40,710 nucleotides of DNA from Calditrichota bacterium (GTDB lineage: Bacteria > Calditrichota > Calditrichia > Calditrichales > Calditrichaceae): assembly GCA_013151275.1 (NCBI GenBank), contig JAADIP010000237.1:1-40710 (forward strand). Reading direction: 5' to 3'. The notes beneath the pieces were generated by a model. It was not told the DNA's origin. It worked only from the letters and a program-made list of their open reading frames with translations, and searched no databases. How positions within the stretch are numbered: position 1 is the first letter of the stretch; each line of letters opens with the position of its first letter. Below, piece by piece: positions 15,882-25,794 of this stretch. The position numbers and the translations under genes are program-made.

Positions 15882-17258
15882 ATGAATAAGGTAAAGGTTG
15901 ATCTTGAAAAACTGAGCGAAGGTAAAAAAATTGAATTTATTGATTTGAAGGTGTGTGATTTAAACGGGCGATTGCACCATTTATCATTGCCCTTTTCAGA
16001 ACAGATTCTTGAAACTCTTTTATCCGACGGCGTTGGCTTCGACGGCTCCAGTTACGGATTCAAACGCGTTGAGAACAGCGATATGATCATGAAACCAGAT
16101 CTGGAAACCTGCATGATCGATCCTTTCCGCGAAGCCGTCACCTTAAGCTGTTTTACAAAAGTTTTCAATACCGATGCTAAAAATACGCCTTATCGCTACG
16201 ATCTGCGCAATATGGCGCGAAAGTCGGAAGGTCTTTTGGAAAAGTACGGTATCGCAAAACGTTCTATGTGGGGACCCGAATTTGAATTCTACATTTTAAA
16301 AGATGTTCAATACAAGGCAACCGCTCACGATGCCTTTATTCAAATAGGGTGCGATGAAAATTTCCGTCAGAACGGTTACCATATTGCCAATCCGCTTGAT
16401 CTTTACGATGATTTCAGAGACGAAGCGACCCGTTATTTACTTAAAGCGGGAATCCCCGTGAAATATCATCATCACGAAGTGGGAAACTGCGGGCAGCAGG
16501 AAATCGAAACATTTTTTAATCCGCTGTTACCCAGTGCGGATAATATTATTTTAACCAAATATATTCTGCACAATCTGGCGGCTCAAAAAGATTTACGTTT
16601 AACTTTTATGCCCAAACCCATTTACAAGCAGGCGGGATCGGGTTTGCACGTGCATCATTATTTAATTGACGAAAAGGATGCGAACGTTTTTTATCAAAAG
16701 GGCGGTTATGCGAATTTAAATCAAACCGCCTTGTATTACATCGGGGGAGTTCTTAAACACGCTTCCGCCTTGTGCGCATTTACAAATCCGACGACAAATT
16801 CATATAAGCGACTTGTCCCGGGCGTCGAAGCTCCTACCGCTATTAACTTTGGTCAGGCAAACCGCGCATCTTGCGTGCGGATTCCGCGATATGTCAAAAA
16901 TCCGCAGCAGACCCGTTTCGAATACCGCCCGCCGGATGCCATGGCAAATCCTTATCTTGCTCTGACGGCGATAGTAATGGCGGGAATCGACGGGGTTATC
17001 AACAAAATAGATCCCATAAAAGAAGGCTTTGGTCCTTATGAGGCGGACGACTTTGATCCGAGAATTGAAATGCGCTATTTGCCGTTTAGTTTGAACGCGG
17101 CTTTGGAAGCGCTCCAAAACGATTATCAGTTTTTATTAAGAGACGGTATTTTTGACATTGAACTGATTGAGCATTGGATCAAAATTAAAAACGACGAATT
17201 CAATCAGGTTTCTAACTGGCCCAATCCCGTGGAATACGACATGTACTTTGATCTGTAA
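15882..17258 (+). CDS. glnA: Glutamine synthetase type I
   Basis: A 458-residue GS-I making glutamine from glutamate, ammonia and ATP. The beta-grasp N-terminal domain carries GVGFDGSSYGFKRVENSDM. The catalytic domain shows GPEFEFYIL (metal-binding glutamates), HHHEVGNCGQQEIE, GSGLHVHHYL, the NPTTNSYKRLVPGVEAP loop, and RFEYRPPDAMANPYLA. The length fits the 440-470 range of the family. The usual adenylylation motif NLYxLPPEE is not seen where expected (local sequence GFGPYEADDFD), so control by GlnE-type adenylylation is doubtful. GAAAGGA upstream supports ATG 15882. It stands alone apart from the downstream TPR gene, with a candidate structured leader. Confidence 0.96.
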   Translation: MNKVKVDLEKLSEGKKIEFIDLKVCDLNGRLHHLSLPFSEQILETLLSDGVGFDGSSYGFKRVENSDMIMKPDLETCMIDPFREAVTLSCFTKVFNTDAKNTPYRYDLRNMARKSEGLLEKYGIAKRSMWGPEFEFYILKDVQYKATAHDAFIQIGCDENFRQNGYHIANPLDLYDDFRDEATRYLLKAGIPVKYHHHEVGNCGQQEIETFFNPLLPSADNIILTKYILHNLAAQKDLRLTFMPKPIYKQAGSGLHVHHYLIDEKDANVFYQKGGYANLNQTALYYIGGVLKHASALCAFTNPTTNSYKRLVPGVEAPTAINFGQANRASCVRIPRYVKNPQQTRFEYRPPDAMANPYLALTAIVMAGIDGVINKIDPIKEGFGPYEADDFDPRIEMRYLPFSLNAALEALQNDYQFLLRDGIFDIELIEHWIKIKNDEFNQVSNWPNPVEYDMYFDL

Positions 17259-17285
17259 AGCGGGTGCGGCTGAGCCTGCTTTTCG
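17259..17285 (+). terminator. Weak possible terminator after glnA
   Basis: AGCGGG at 17259-17264 can pair with CCTGCT at 17275-17280 (one G-T pair) around a 10-base loop, followed by only TTTC. The poor T-run makes this uncertain. The remaining 200 bp before the next gene show nothing else. Confidence 0.3.
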
Positions 17286-17489
17286 AGAAAGGTGAAATCC
17301 CTTTGAGACCGCAATAAAAGGGAACCCCGTACTTTCTAAAGAATTTTGTGCGGTTAACGATAATTTAATGTTCGTGCAGGATAAATAGATTACGCGGGCG
17401 CAGTAGAGCAAATCGAATTTAAAATTATTGAATAAAAACACAGGATGTTTTAAATTGAGAAGAGATTTTGCAGGCAGGAGAGCCCATTT

Positions 17490-18629
17490 TTGAAAAATCC
17501 TCAGTTAAAGGAAGAAATAAGTCTTGAGAATCACCGGTTTTTAATAAGCACCGGTCTGGATGATCAGCAGACTTTTGTGATTTCCGAAGTCACGGAACAA
17601 GGCAATTTCTTGTACCGTAAGGCTTCGGCTTTGCCTTCCGAATATATCTTAAATGACGAAATATTCTGGAATCAGGCTGCCTTAAAAGTCCACAATCAGA
17701 TGAAGGACGAAATTGAAGCCCTCTTTGCCATCGAAGAAAGACTTAAGAATGTAAATCAATATCAGTATCATTACCGTTTCGGTCGTATTCTGCTTTCCTA
17801 TCATTTTATTGACGAAGCGAAAAAGCATCTTAAAATTTGCATCGAAAATAAACCGGATTTTGTAAAAGCCCGTCGGAAATTAGCCGCCTGTCATTTAAAG
17901 ATAAGAGATTACAAGTCGGCTAAGGACATTTTAACCGAAGCCCTGAATAAGGGTTTTGAATTTCCGGACCTGCTTAACGATCTCGGAGTGGCGCACACGC
18001 TTTTGAGCGAATACTCTCAGGCGAAGGATATTCTGCAGAGAGCTCTCGAAATCAAACCGAATTTTCCCGAAGCGAATTTTAATCTTGGCGTTGTGCTATT
18101 TTTATCCAGCATCGATGCCAGCCAGGATCAGAGATTGGTAATTCCGGCTCGTTTGATCCGGGCTTTGAAAAATCTTAAGGAAGCGCCGCATCTGAATGAT
18201 AATTACTGGCAGGAGCGGATTGATCATGTGCTGGAAAGAATTCAAAAAAATCAGATCGATGATCTTATTCCCACGATTCTTGATTTACAGTTAAAAATTG
18301 CCACCAGAGACGATCCCGTTGCCTTGCAGATGGACTTCTTTTTTCTGAGATTTATGTACGGTAAAAAGATGATAAGCGACGAGGAATTGGAATATTATGA
18401 ACAATTAATATCCGATAATGTGCAAAAACACAAGTATTCCGACTTCTGGAACGATCTGGGGGTGATTCATTTAATTCAATGCCGCCATTATTTTTTGAAC
18501 GCGCTGGAAGAGATCGAAAAAGCGAGTAAAATAAACCCGAATTTTGACGAAGCTTCCGAGAACCTGGAGAAAATTCGCAGAATAAAAAACGGATTTCTGA
18601 TTCTGCTCAGAGCCCTGCTGCGCGGGTAA
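17490..18629 (+). CDS. Tetratricopeptide-repeat protein, cytoplasmic
   Basis: A 379-residue protein with no signal peptide or membrane segment. TPR units lie at about 92-200: the pattern YHYRFGRILLSYHFIDEAKK, then VKARRKLAACHLKIRDYKSA, then LLNDLGVAHTLLSEYSQAKD, then ANFNLGVVLF. A last unit sits near 320-360 (FWNDLGVIHLIQCRHY). The region between (about 210-310) is helical but not clearly TPR. It starts at TTG 17490, set by CAGGAGAG about 9 bases upstream; the next in-frame ATG is deep in the protein. The partner is unknown. It follows glnA on the same strand after 231 bp, but co-transcription is not established. Confidence 0.85.
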   Translation: MKNPQLKEEISLENHRFLISTGLDDQQTFVISEVTEQGNFLYRKASALPSEYILNDEIFWNQAALKVHNQMKDEIEALFAIEERLKNVNQYQYHYRFGRILLSYHFIDEAKKHLKICIENKPDFVKARRKLAACHLKIRDYKSAKDILTEALNKGFEFPDLLNDLGVAHTLLSEYSQAKDILQRALEIKPNFPEANFNLGVVLFLSSIDASQDQRLVIPARLIRALKNLKEAPHLNDNYWQERIDHVLERIQKNQIDDLIPTILDLQLKIATRDDPVALQMDFFFLRFMYGKKMISDEELEYYEQLISDNVQKHKYSDFWNDLGVIHLIQCRHYFLNALEEIEKASKINPNFDEASENLEKIRRIKNGFLILLRALLRG

Positions 18630-18689
18630 GCGTTCCGAAACGGATTCTCGACACATCCTCTATTGCCGAAATTCATTGTAAAAGCGCGA

Positions 18690-18729
18690 TAAAAAAAGCC
18701 GTCCCGTTTCAGAGTTGACGAGACGGCTT
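18690..18729 (-). terminator. Terminator of the DUF1015 gene
   Basis: AAGCCGTC (18696-18703) and GACGGCTT (18722-18729) form an 8-bp stem. Read on the minus strand the hairpin is followed by a run of T (complement of the A run at 18691-18697). It may also stop the convergent TPR transcript, though its plus-strand T-run is poor. Confidence 0.8.
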
Positions 18730-18748
18730 GATAGTTTGAAAAAATGCT

Positions 18749-19993
18749 TTAATCCAGTAAATGAATGACCAAACCGCTGCGTAATTTGGGTTCGAACCAG
18801 GTGGATTTCGGCGGCATGATTTTACCCGCGTCGGCAATAGCCATTAAATCTTCGATGGAAGTTGGGTACAAGCCGAAGGCGACCTTCATTTCACCCGAAT
18901 CCACGCGACGCTTAAGCTCTTCCAGACCGCGAATACCGCCCACAAAATCGATCCGCTTGTCTTTACGGGGATCGCCGATGCCGAGAATCGGCGACAGTAA
19001 ATTGTTCATTAAAATGGAAACATCCAGTTGTTCCACGGGATCGTTTTGGTTAAAGGAGCCGGGTTTAGCCTTTAAACGGTACCAGTCGCCGTCCAGATAC
19101 ATCACGAATTCATGCTTTTGTCCGGGTTTTTCGATGTTTGCGCCGACCTTTTCCGCCTCGAATTTTTCCGAGACCTTTTGTAAAAATTCTTCCTTGCTCA
19201 ATCCGTTTAAGTCTTTTACCACCCGATTGTAGTCCATAATGTACATCTGGTTGTGCGGAAAGATGACGGTTAAAAAGTAATTGTATTCTTCCTCGCCGGT
19301 GTGATTCGGGTTTTGTTTTTGACGCATCTGCTTGACCCGGGTGGCTGCGGCTGAACGGTGATGTCCGTCCGCAACATACAAACAATCGAGTCCGGCAAAG
19401 TGCTCCTGCAGACGTTTAATTTCTTCATCATTATCAACAACCCAAAAAGTGTGTTGAATACCGTCGTCGGCGGTAAAATCGTAAACCGGGTCGCGCGAAA
19501 CAATTTGATTGATCAGAGCGTCAATTTCTTCCGACGCTTTGTAGGTAAGGAAAACCGGGCCCGTTTGGGCATTGAGGGTATTCACATGCTTTACACGATC
19601 TTCTTCTTTATCGGCGCGGGTTAATTCGTGTTTTTTAATCAGATTTTTTTCGTACTCTTCAACGGAGGCGCCGGCTACCAATCCGATTTGCTGATGATTG
19701 CCCATAATTTGACGATAAACATAAAAACAGGGTTTTTCGTCCTGAATAAGGACGCCTTCTTTTATGAAACGGTCTAAATTTTCTTTACCTTTGGCGTAAA
19801 CGGAATCGTCGTAAAGATCGGTTCCCGGCGGTAGATCGATTTCCGGTTTGTTGATGTGCAAAAACGAATAGGGATTATCTTTTGCCATTTCACGCGCTTC
19901 TTCGGTATTTAAAACGTCGTAAGGGGGAGAAGCTACTTTTGCGGCTAACTCCGCTTTGGGTCTCAATCCACGAAAAGGTTTAACGGTTGCCAT
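18749..19993 (-). CDS. DUF1015 family protein
   Basis: A 414-residue cytoplasmic protein of the DUF1015 family. The N-terminal VKPFRGLRPKAELAAKVASP and PPYDVLNTEEAREMA, the middle HELTRADKEEDRVKHV, and the motif YVADGHHRSAAA near residue 205 are characteristic. The DGHHR motif also occurs in the ParB-like fold of SerK/SbnI free-serine kinases, which hints at a phosphotransferase role; this is my inference, not an established function of this protein. Length is normal for the family. AGGAG stands before the ATG. It is monocistronic, has its own terminator, and converges on the TPR gene. Confidence 0.88.
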   Translation of the reverse strand: MATVKPFRGLRPKAELAAKVASPPYDVLNTEEAREMAKDNPYSFLHINKPEIDLPPGTDLYDDSVYAKGKENLDRFIKEGVLIQDEKPCFYVYRQIMGNHQQIGLVAGASVEEYEKNLIKKHELTRADKEEDRVKHVNTLNAQTGPVFLTYKASEEIDALINQIVSRDPVYDFTADDGIQHTFWVVDNDEEIKRLQEHFAGLDCLYVADGHHRSAAATRVKQMRQKQNPNHTGEEEYNYFLTVIFPHNQMYIMDYNRVVKDLNGLSKEEFLQKVSEKFEAEKVGANIEKPGQKHEFVMYLDGDWYRLKAKPGSFNQNDPVEQLDVSILMNNLLSPILGIGDPRKDKRIDFVGGIRGLEELKRRVDSGEMKVAFGLYPTSIEDLMAIADAGKIMPPKSTWFEPKLRSGLVIHLLD

Positions 19994-20197
19994 ATTCGTC
20001 TCCTAAGTTTTTTTTGTAGTCAATTCAGCAAAAACCGAAATTAGTGAAAAAAGTCGTTTAATTCAAAACGAATGTTGACAATAACGCGCTCCGTCCGCAA
20101 AATCGATAAAAATTTTCTCCTAATTTTATTAAGCGTTAACCGTACCTCTACGATTGACTTATCACGACAGGTTGTGGTCACGGCTTTCCCATAATCT

Positions 20198-20870
20198 TTT
20201 GTCCTTTGTCTTTTGTCCTTTTTCCTTTTTCTCACCTTTTACTCATTACGCATCAAGTCTTTTCCACTCTTGCCCTGAAGGGCAGAGAAAGGGGGTGGAG
20301 GTCACTTATTCCCAGCAATAAATTACTGGGCTACTATCGTTTGATTCCTCCGGAATTAAACGTTTTCTGTCATTTCGATCCCGCCAATGCTGGAGAGAAA
20401 TCTTATTACTCAAATAAAACCAAAAGATTTCTCTTCGCTTCGCTCATCGAAATGACATTTTGGTTTTAATTTCCAATGTTATTTACAACCTGTCACTTGT
20501 AACCTGCAACTCGTTACGCATTACGCATCACGCGTCACGTTTTTGTCATTCGAATTTGTTTCGGATTTCGATATTCGAATTTCGGATTTACCATTTTCCT
20601 CTTAAATCTACTTTGTTACTTCTCGTTAAGCGGCTTCTCCGGTTTCCCTGCACGTCAAATCTGCTTCACTGCTTTCTGCTTTCTGACAATCCTTTTTTAT
20701 TTTTTATTTTGTATTTTTTATTACTCATCACGCGTCACGCACCACGACCTTGTCACTTTGTCACTACCTCACTTGTTACTCATCACGCCTTGTCACTCGT
20801 TACTCGTCACTTTTTCCTTTTATCTTTTATCTTTTATCTTTTTTCTTACTCCCCCCGCTGTTTAAATCCC
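20198..20870 (+). repeat. Patchwork of short dispersed repeats
   Basis: Repeated short units include CTTTTGTCC/TTTGTCTTTTG, CATTACGCATCACGCGTCACG, ACTCATCACGC, GTTACTCGTCAC, three copies of TTTTATC, the perfect palindrome GCCCTGAAGGGC near 20270, and a TTCGAATTT/TTCGGATTTCGATATTCG module near 20550-20590. The strand is strongly pyrimidine-biased. No coding pattern is seen and no function is evident. Confidence 0.7.
20369..20458 (-). repeat. 90-bp palindromic dispersed element, copy B
   Basis: Outer arms TGTCATTTCGAT and ATCGAAATGACA; inner arms AGAGAAATCTT and AAGATTTCTCT up to small changes. Its reverse complement aligns without gaps to the element at 15319-15408. The two copies, in opposite orientation, bracket glnA, the TPR gene and the DUF1015 gene. 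Confidence 0.85.
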
Positions 20871-20907
20871 CAACCCAAATTTCCCCTAAAATAGCCCCGA
20901 TATTCTT

Positions 20908-20936
20908 TTGCAATTCTAAGGGCAGAAACTTAAATT
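20908..20936 (+). promoter_or_regulatory. Possible promoter of dnaE
   Basis: TTGCAA, a 17-base spacer and TAAATT, about 90 bp before the start codon, just past the end of the repeat patchwork. Confidence 0.4.
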
Positions 20937-21024
20937 ATTTAATCAGTGGTTTAATTATAAGGATAATAAAAACAATAAATTAATTAATTTTGAAGTATTA
21001 AAGCCGGAAAGGAGATGCTCACCC

Positions 21025-24000
21025 TTGTCATTTGTTCATTTACATAATCATACACATTATTCGCTATTGGACGGCGCGGCGAAAATTAAAGAAATGGTCA
21101 AAAGAACCGCCGAGCTGGGAATGAACGCGCTGGCGATTACAGACCACGGAAATTTGTTCGGAGTATTGGAATTTTACAGCGAAGCGAGAAAAGTCGGCAT
21201 TAAACCCATAATCGGGATGGAAGCCTACGTCGCTCCGCGCGAACACACATTGCGTAAACAGGTGGAAGGGGAGAGCCATTCTTACCATTTGGTTCTTTTA
21301 GCCAAAAATGAAATCGGTTTTAAAAATTTGATCAAACTCTCTTCCATCGCTTATCTGGAAGGAATGTATTACAAACCGCGGATTGATAAAAAATTATTGA
21401 ATAAATATTCCGAGGGATTGATAGCCACATCCGCTTGTATGAAGGGCGAAGTTGCTTACAAACTAAGACAGGGTGAACGGGAAAAAGCAATTCATGTTGT
21501 GGAAGAGTTTCTGGATATTTTCGGCGATGATTTTTATCTGGAAATTCAGAATCATCATATTCCGGATGAAGCCGTGGTTTATCCGAAAATTTACGAATTG
21601 GCAAAAGAGATGGGCGTTCCGGTTATCGCCACAAACGATAATCATTACCTTTATCACGGCGATCACGAAGCGCACGATATCCTGCTTTGTTTGCAAACCG
21701 GAAAGGATCGCGACGATCCCAATCGAATGCGGTATGGCACCGAAGAGCTCTATCTGAAGTCGGTAGATGAAATGTATCAGCTTTTTAAAGATAAGCCGGA
21801 GACTCTGGAACGCACCCTTGAAATCACCGAAAAAATTAATCTGGAAATTGATTTTAATAAGCGATACCTGCCCGAATTCCCGATTCCCAAAGAAGAGGGC
21901 AATATTGACGCAAACGAGTACCTGCGCCGCTTAACCTACCGCGGAGCAGAAAAACGCTACCCCAAAATGGACGACAAAATCCGTGAAAGAATTGAGTTCG
22001 AATTGGGCGTTATCGAACAAATGGGCTTTGCCGGCTATTTTCTGATTGTTCAGGATTTTATCCGCGCAGCCAGAGAACGTGATATCCCCGTGGGACTGGG
22101 GCGCGGTTCCGCCGCCGGAAGCATTGTAGCTTTTTGTTTGGGAATTACACAGGTTGACCCTCTGCGTTACGATCTGCTTTTTGAACGTTTTCTAAATCCG
22201 CAGCGCGTGAACATGCCCGATATTGATATCGACTTTTGTATGGAACGCCGCGACGAAGTGATTGAATATGTCAGGGAAAAGTACGGGCGCAATAATGTCG
22301 CCCAGATTATTACCTTTGGAACCATGGCTTCGCGCGGAGTAATCCGCGATGTATCGCGCGTTTTAAAGATTCCCATTTCGCAGGCGGATGCCATCGCCAA
22401 AATGATTCCCATTCAGGGCGCCAAACCCATGCCTTTAAAAAAAGCCTTTAACGAAGTCCCCGAACTTCGCGAATTGGCTCAAAGCGAAGACGTCCGCATG
22501 AAGGAGTTGATTAAATATTCGCAGACGCTGGAAGGCATTGCCCGCCATACTTCGGTTCACGCGGCGGGAATTATCATTACTCCCGATGACATCATAAATT
22601 ACGCCCCTTTGTACAAGAACTCCGACGGCGAAGTTACCACCCAATGGACCATGGGCTGGAGCGAATCTATCGGTCTTTTGAAAATGGATTTCCTCGGTTT
22701 GCGCAACCTTACCGTGATTCAAAAAACCGAAAAGATGGTTAGCGAGCGAATCGGGCGGGAGTTTAAGGTCAGCGATGTTCCTCTTGACGATAAGAAGACA
22801 TTTGAATTGTTCGGTGAAGGGCGCACCGTCGGCGTGTTCCAGTTTGAAAGTTCCGGAATGCAGGATTATCTGCGCAAACTTAAACCCACCCGCGTCGAAG
22901 ATTTAATCGCCATGAACGCGCTTTATCGTCCGGGTCCCATGGGTATGATCGATGATTTTATCGACCGCAAATTTGGCAGAAAGAAAATCAAATATCCGCA
23001 TCCGAAATTAGAACCGATTTTAAAAGAGACTTACGGAATTATCGTTTATCAGGAACAGGTAATGCGGATCACTTCGGAGTTAGCGGGATTTTCTCTTGCG
23101 CAAGCCGATTTGATGCGCCGCGCCATGGGAAAAAAGAAAAAAGACGCCATGGCAGAGCAAAAGAAGATATTCGTCGAAGGATGTCTTAAAAACGGCGTCG
23201 ATAAAAAGGTTGCCGAGCAAATCGCCGATATGATCGAACGCTTTGCGGAGTACGGGTTTAATAAATCGCATTCCGCCGCTTACGCCATTATTGCCTATCA
23301 AACGGCTTATCTAAAAGCGCATTATCCGGCTGAATTTTTAGCGGCAAACCTGACCAGCGAAATCGGCAACAGCGACCGGGTTGTGGTTCTGATGGATGAG
23401 TGCAGAACGCTGGGACTGAAAATAAAACCGCCTGATATTAACTACAGCGAAGCCCATTTTGTGCCTATTAGTGAAAACGAAATCGCTTTCGGACTGGAAG
23501 CCATCAAAAATGTCGGAGCCGCCGCCATCGCCTCTATTGTGGATGCCAGAAAAAAGCACGGTCCTTTTAAAACCATTTTCGATCTCTTGCAGCACGTCGA
23601 TTTGAGAGCGGTAAATAAAAAAGTTCTTGAAAGCCTGATACAAGCCGGAGCCATGGATTCGTTGGAAGGAACCCGGGCGCAGCTTTTTAATGTTCTGGAA
23701 AAAGCAATTGAATTTGCCCAAAGTCTGCAAAATCACAAAAACCGCAATAAGCTTCAGCGAAGTCTGTTCGATTTGGACGACGGCAGCGAAGAAAGCCAAA
23801 AATTAATTTCCTATCCCGAACTGCCTTTGGTGCCCGACTGGACGACATCGGAAAAACTGAAAAAAGAAAAAGAGCTGCTCGGATTCTATATTTCCGGTCA
23901 TCCGCTTGAACCTTATAAACCCATCATTAAACTGTATTGCACAGACATAGAGCAGGTTAGATCCGCAAAAGAAAAGGGGTTAAGCCTGCCGCGCTGGTTT

Positions 24001-24504
24001 TTAATTGCCGGACAGGTTATCGAGTCAAAGGTTATTATTGACAAAAAACAGCAAAAAATGGCTTTTGTGAAAATTGAAGATTTCCAGCGCGTATATGAAG
24101 TCGTTGTCTTCGGTTCGATTTATCCGCAGTTCGAAAAATATTTACAGCCCGAAAATATCGTTTTTGTTAAAGGACGCTTAAATTCCGATCTGGATGAGAA
24201 TATCCTCAAATTTATCGGAGAACATATCTGGGATATCGAATCCATTCCGGAAACAATGAGCGATTCGATCTTTATTAAAATCAGCCCCGATCTTCTGGAC
24301 GAGGAAATGATTCACCGCTTAAAAATGGGATTAAAATCGAGTCCGGGCGCTTGCAGAGTGTACTTCGAAATCAATCTGGACAACGGGCATTCCTATCGCC
24401 TGATTTCCAATAAGTTCAAGGTACGCCTGACCCGAAACATTTTATTGCAGATTCAGCAAACGGTCGGTTTGGAAAATATGAAAATTGAGGTCAAGGATTT
24501 ATGA
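21025..24504 (+). CDS. dnaE: DNA polymerase III alpha subunit DnaE
   Basis: An 1159-residue replicative polymerase of the DnaE1 type. The PHP domain is at the start ([14 protein letters not shown], then [13 protein letters not shown]). The palm has [14 protein letters not shown] and the catalytic pair in PDIDIDF (about D399 and D401). A third acidic residue lies in [10 protein letters not shown] near 555. Fingers, tandem helix-hairpin-helix and a C-terminal OB domain ([13 protein letters not shown], about 990-1060) follow. It starts at TTG 21025, placed by AAAGGAGA 10 bases upstream; an ATG at 21015 is out of frame. The length is typical. It overlaps dtd by ATGA. Confidence 0.97.
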   Translation: MSFVHLHNHTHYSLLDGAAKIKEMVKRTAELGMNALAITDHGNLFGVLEFYSEARKVGIKPIIGMEAYVAPREHTLRKQVEGESHSYHLVLLAKNEIGFKNLIKLSSIAYLEGMYYKPRIDKKLLNKYSEGLIATSACMKGEVAYKLRQGEREKAIHVVEEFLDIFGDDFYLEIQNHHIPDEAVVYPKIYELAKEMGVPVIATNDNHYLYHGDHEAHDILLCLQTGKDRDDPNRMRYGTEELYLKSVDEMYQLFKDKPETLERTLEITEKINLEIDFNKRYLPEFPIPKEEGNIDANEYLRRLTYRGAEKRYPKMDDKIRERIEFELGVIEQMGFAGYFLIVQDFIRAARERDIPVGLGRGSAAGSIVAFCLGITQVDPLRYDLLFERFLNPQRVNMPDIDIDFCMERRDEVIEYVREKYGRNNVAQIITFGTMASRGVIRDVSRVLKIPISQADAIAKMIPIQGAKPMPLKKAFNEVPELRELAQSEDVRMKELIKYSQTLEGIARHTSVHAAGIIITPDDIINYAPLYKNSDGEVTTQWTMGWSESIGLLKMDFLGLRNLTVIQKTEKMVSERIGREFKVSDVPLDDKKTFELFGEGRTVGVFQFESSGMQDYLRKLKPTRVEDLIAMNALYRPGPMGMIDDFIDRKFGRKKIKYPHPKLEPILKETYGIIVYQEQVMRITSELAGFSLAQADLMRRAMGKKKKDAMAEQKKIFVEGCLKNGVDKKVAEQIADMIERFAEYGFNKSHSAAYAIIAYQTAYLKAHYPAEFLAANLTSEIGNSDRVVVLMDECRTLGLKIKPPDINYSEAHFVPISENEIAFGLEAIKNVGAAAIASIVDARKKHGPFKTIFDLLQHVDLRAVNKKVLESLIQAGAMDSLEGTRAQLFNVLEKAIEFAQSLQNHKNRNKLQRSLFDLDDGSEESQKLISYPELPLVPDWTTSEKLKKEKELLGFYISGHPLEPYKPIIKLYCTDIEQVRSAKEKGLSLPRWFLIAGQVIESKVIIDKKQQKMAFVKIEDFQRVYEVVVFGSIYPQFEKYLQPENIVFVKGRLNSDLDENILKFIGEHIWDIESIPETMSDSIFIKISPDLLDEEMIHRLKMGLKSSPGACRVYFEINLDNGHSYRLISNKFKVRLTRNILLQIQQTVGLENMKIEVKDL

Positions 24505-24941
24505 AAGTAGTTGTGCAACGGGTAAAACACGCTTCCGTAAGCGTTGACGGAAAGGTTGTCGGAAAAATCGATAAGGGTTTAATGCTTTTGATCGGAGTGG
24601 CTGAAAGCGACAGGGAAGAGGATATTGAATTTGTCGCCGATAAGTGTGTTAATCTGCGTATTTTTGAGGACGAAGAAGGTAAAATGAACCGTTCGTTATT
24701 GGAAACGGGCGGCGAAATTCTGGCGATTTCTCAATTCACCCTGCTCGGCGATACACGAAAAGGGCGAAGACCCAGTTTTATCAACGCAGCCGATCCCGAA
24801 AAGGGGAACGCGTTTTACGAAAAATTTATCGAACGATTGAGAAGTCATGGCATTAAAGTACAAACCGGAATTTTTGGCGCGATGATGGACGTGGAACTTC
24901 TGAATTACGGTCCGGTTACTATAATCGTAGAAAGTAAATAG
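24501..24941 (+). CDS. dtd: D-aminoacyl-tRNA deacylase
   Basis: A 146-residue Dtd that clears D-amino acids and misattached glycine from tRNA. The hallmarks [36 protein letters not shown] (the SQFTL motif) and the C-terminal [11 protein letters not shown] (the gly-cisPro-type motif) are all present at their usual positions. Length is standard. The start overlaps the dnaE stop (ATGA), so translation is probably coupled. A clear promoter follows the gene, so it is probably the last gene of the dnaE transcript. Confidence 0.97.
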   Translation: MKVVVQRVKHASVSVDGKVVGKIDKGLMLLIGVAESDREEDIEFVADKCVNLRIFEDEEGKMNRSLLETGGEILAISQFTLLGDTRKGRRPSFINAADPEKGNAFYEKFIERLRSHGIKVQTGIFGAMMDVELLNYGPVTIIVESK

Positions 24942-24959
24942 CGGCGAACAGATAAAAAA

Positions 24960-24988
24960 TTGCTGTAAATCGAAAGAAATCGTATAAT
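24960..24988 (+). promoter_or_regulatory. Sigma-70-like promoter of the PASTA-rpe operon
   Basis: TTGCTG, a 17-base spacer and a perfect TATAAT. Transcription would begin near 24995, about 36 nt before the ATG at 25031. Confidence 0.65.
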
Positions 24989-25030
24989 TGAACTCGAAAT
25001 TAGTAGCATTGATTCACGGATTTTGAATTT

Positions 25031-25792
25031 ATGAATTCAGATATCTTCAAACGAGTTTTTAGCCTGAGAATCACAAAATACATTTTGGGATTATTGGCTT
25101 TTATTTTAATTGTTCTTTTGTTTGATAAGGTGATAATGCCCTGGTACGTTCGCCTGGGTGAAGAATATGAATTACCCGACGTGGTTTCGATGCGTTTTGA
25201 AGAGGCAAAGGATTCGCTTGAACACGCCGGTTTCAGAGTAATGATCAGCGATTCGGTTTACGATCAAAATTATCCGCCGGGTACGGTTATCGAACAAATG
25301 CCGCCAGCCTACAGCAAAGTTAAAGAGGGACGTCATGTTTATCTGAGGGTAAGTATCGGTGAAAAGCCGATTATTATGCCCAATCTGTTTTTCAAGTCGC
25401 CGAGAGAAGCCGAATTGATTTTAAAATCCAACGGACTGGAATTGGGCGCGATGTATTACGAATATTCCGATCTTGCTCTGGAAAACGTAGTCATCGGGCA
25501 GTCTTATCCTCAGGGGCAATTGGTAAAAAGGGGAACTAAAATAGATTTAACAATCAGTCTGGGACCTTTTCCCAAACAAAAGGTGGTTCCCGGTTTGGTG
25601 GGGAAGAGTTTGGATGTAGCCAAAAGGCAGTTGCAGCTTTTGGGAGTAAAAACCATTCGGATCGAATACGAATACAGGGATAATATTCTTCCCGAGACGG
25701 TCATATCGCAAAGCGTGAAAGCCGGAACTCCCATCGAGAATGTGAAAGAAATAAAGTTAGTGGTCAGTCAGTTACCAATAAAAGAGGAATAA
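25031..25792 (+). CDS. Membrane-anchored PASTA-domain protein without a kinase domain
   Basis: A 253-residue protein with a short cytoplasmic N-terminus, one membrane helix (about 16-38) and three PASTA repeats outside (about 43-108, 109-178, 180-250). Each repeat has the usual form: LPDVVSMRFEEAKDSLEHAG, then GTVIEQMPPAYSKVKEG; MPNLFFKSPREAELILKSNG; VPGLVGKSLDVAKRQLQLLG. PASTA domains bind muropeptides or peptidoglycan and are normally attached to Ser/Thr kinases or penicillin-binding proteins; here they stand alone. It probably senses or binds cell wall. It precedes rpe by 2 bp. The ribosome site is weak. Confidence 0.9.
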   Translation: MNSDIFKRVFSLRITKYILGLLAFILIVLLFDKVIMPWYVRLGEEYELPDVVSMRFEEAKDSLEHAGFRVMISDSVYDQNYPPGTVIEQMPPAYSKVKEGRHVYLRVSIGEKPIIMPNLFFKSPREAELILKSNGLELGAMYYEYSDLALENVVIGQSYPQGQLVKRGTKIDLTISLGPFPKQKVVPGLVGKSLDVAKRQLQLLGVKTIRIEYEYRDNILPETVISQSVKAGTPIENVKEIKLVVSQLPIKEE

Positions 25793-25794
25793 TT

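Larger units (their letters stand above)
19994..21024. other. Long intergenic region before dnaE
   Basis: About 1 kb without a credible gene. It contains low-complexity C/T-rich dispersed repeats (20198-20870), a 90-bp palindromic element (20369-20458), a possible dnaE promoter (20908-20936) and the dnaE ribosome site AAAGGAGA (21008-21015). Confidence 0.8.

Noticed and set aside
17281-17489. Possible small RNA after glnA.
   Set aside because: No convincing promoter plus terminator pair; only a weak hairpin near the glnA stop.
15265-20469. Two short ORFs (15265-15471 minus and 20206-20469 plus) share the peptide HFDPANAGEKS and look like a conserved small protein family.
   Set aside because: Both are translations of the 90-bp palindromic repeat; the similarity extends through the DNA element and stops at its ends, so it reflects the repeat and not a protein.
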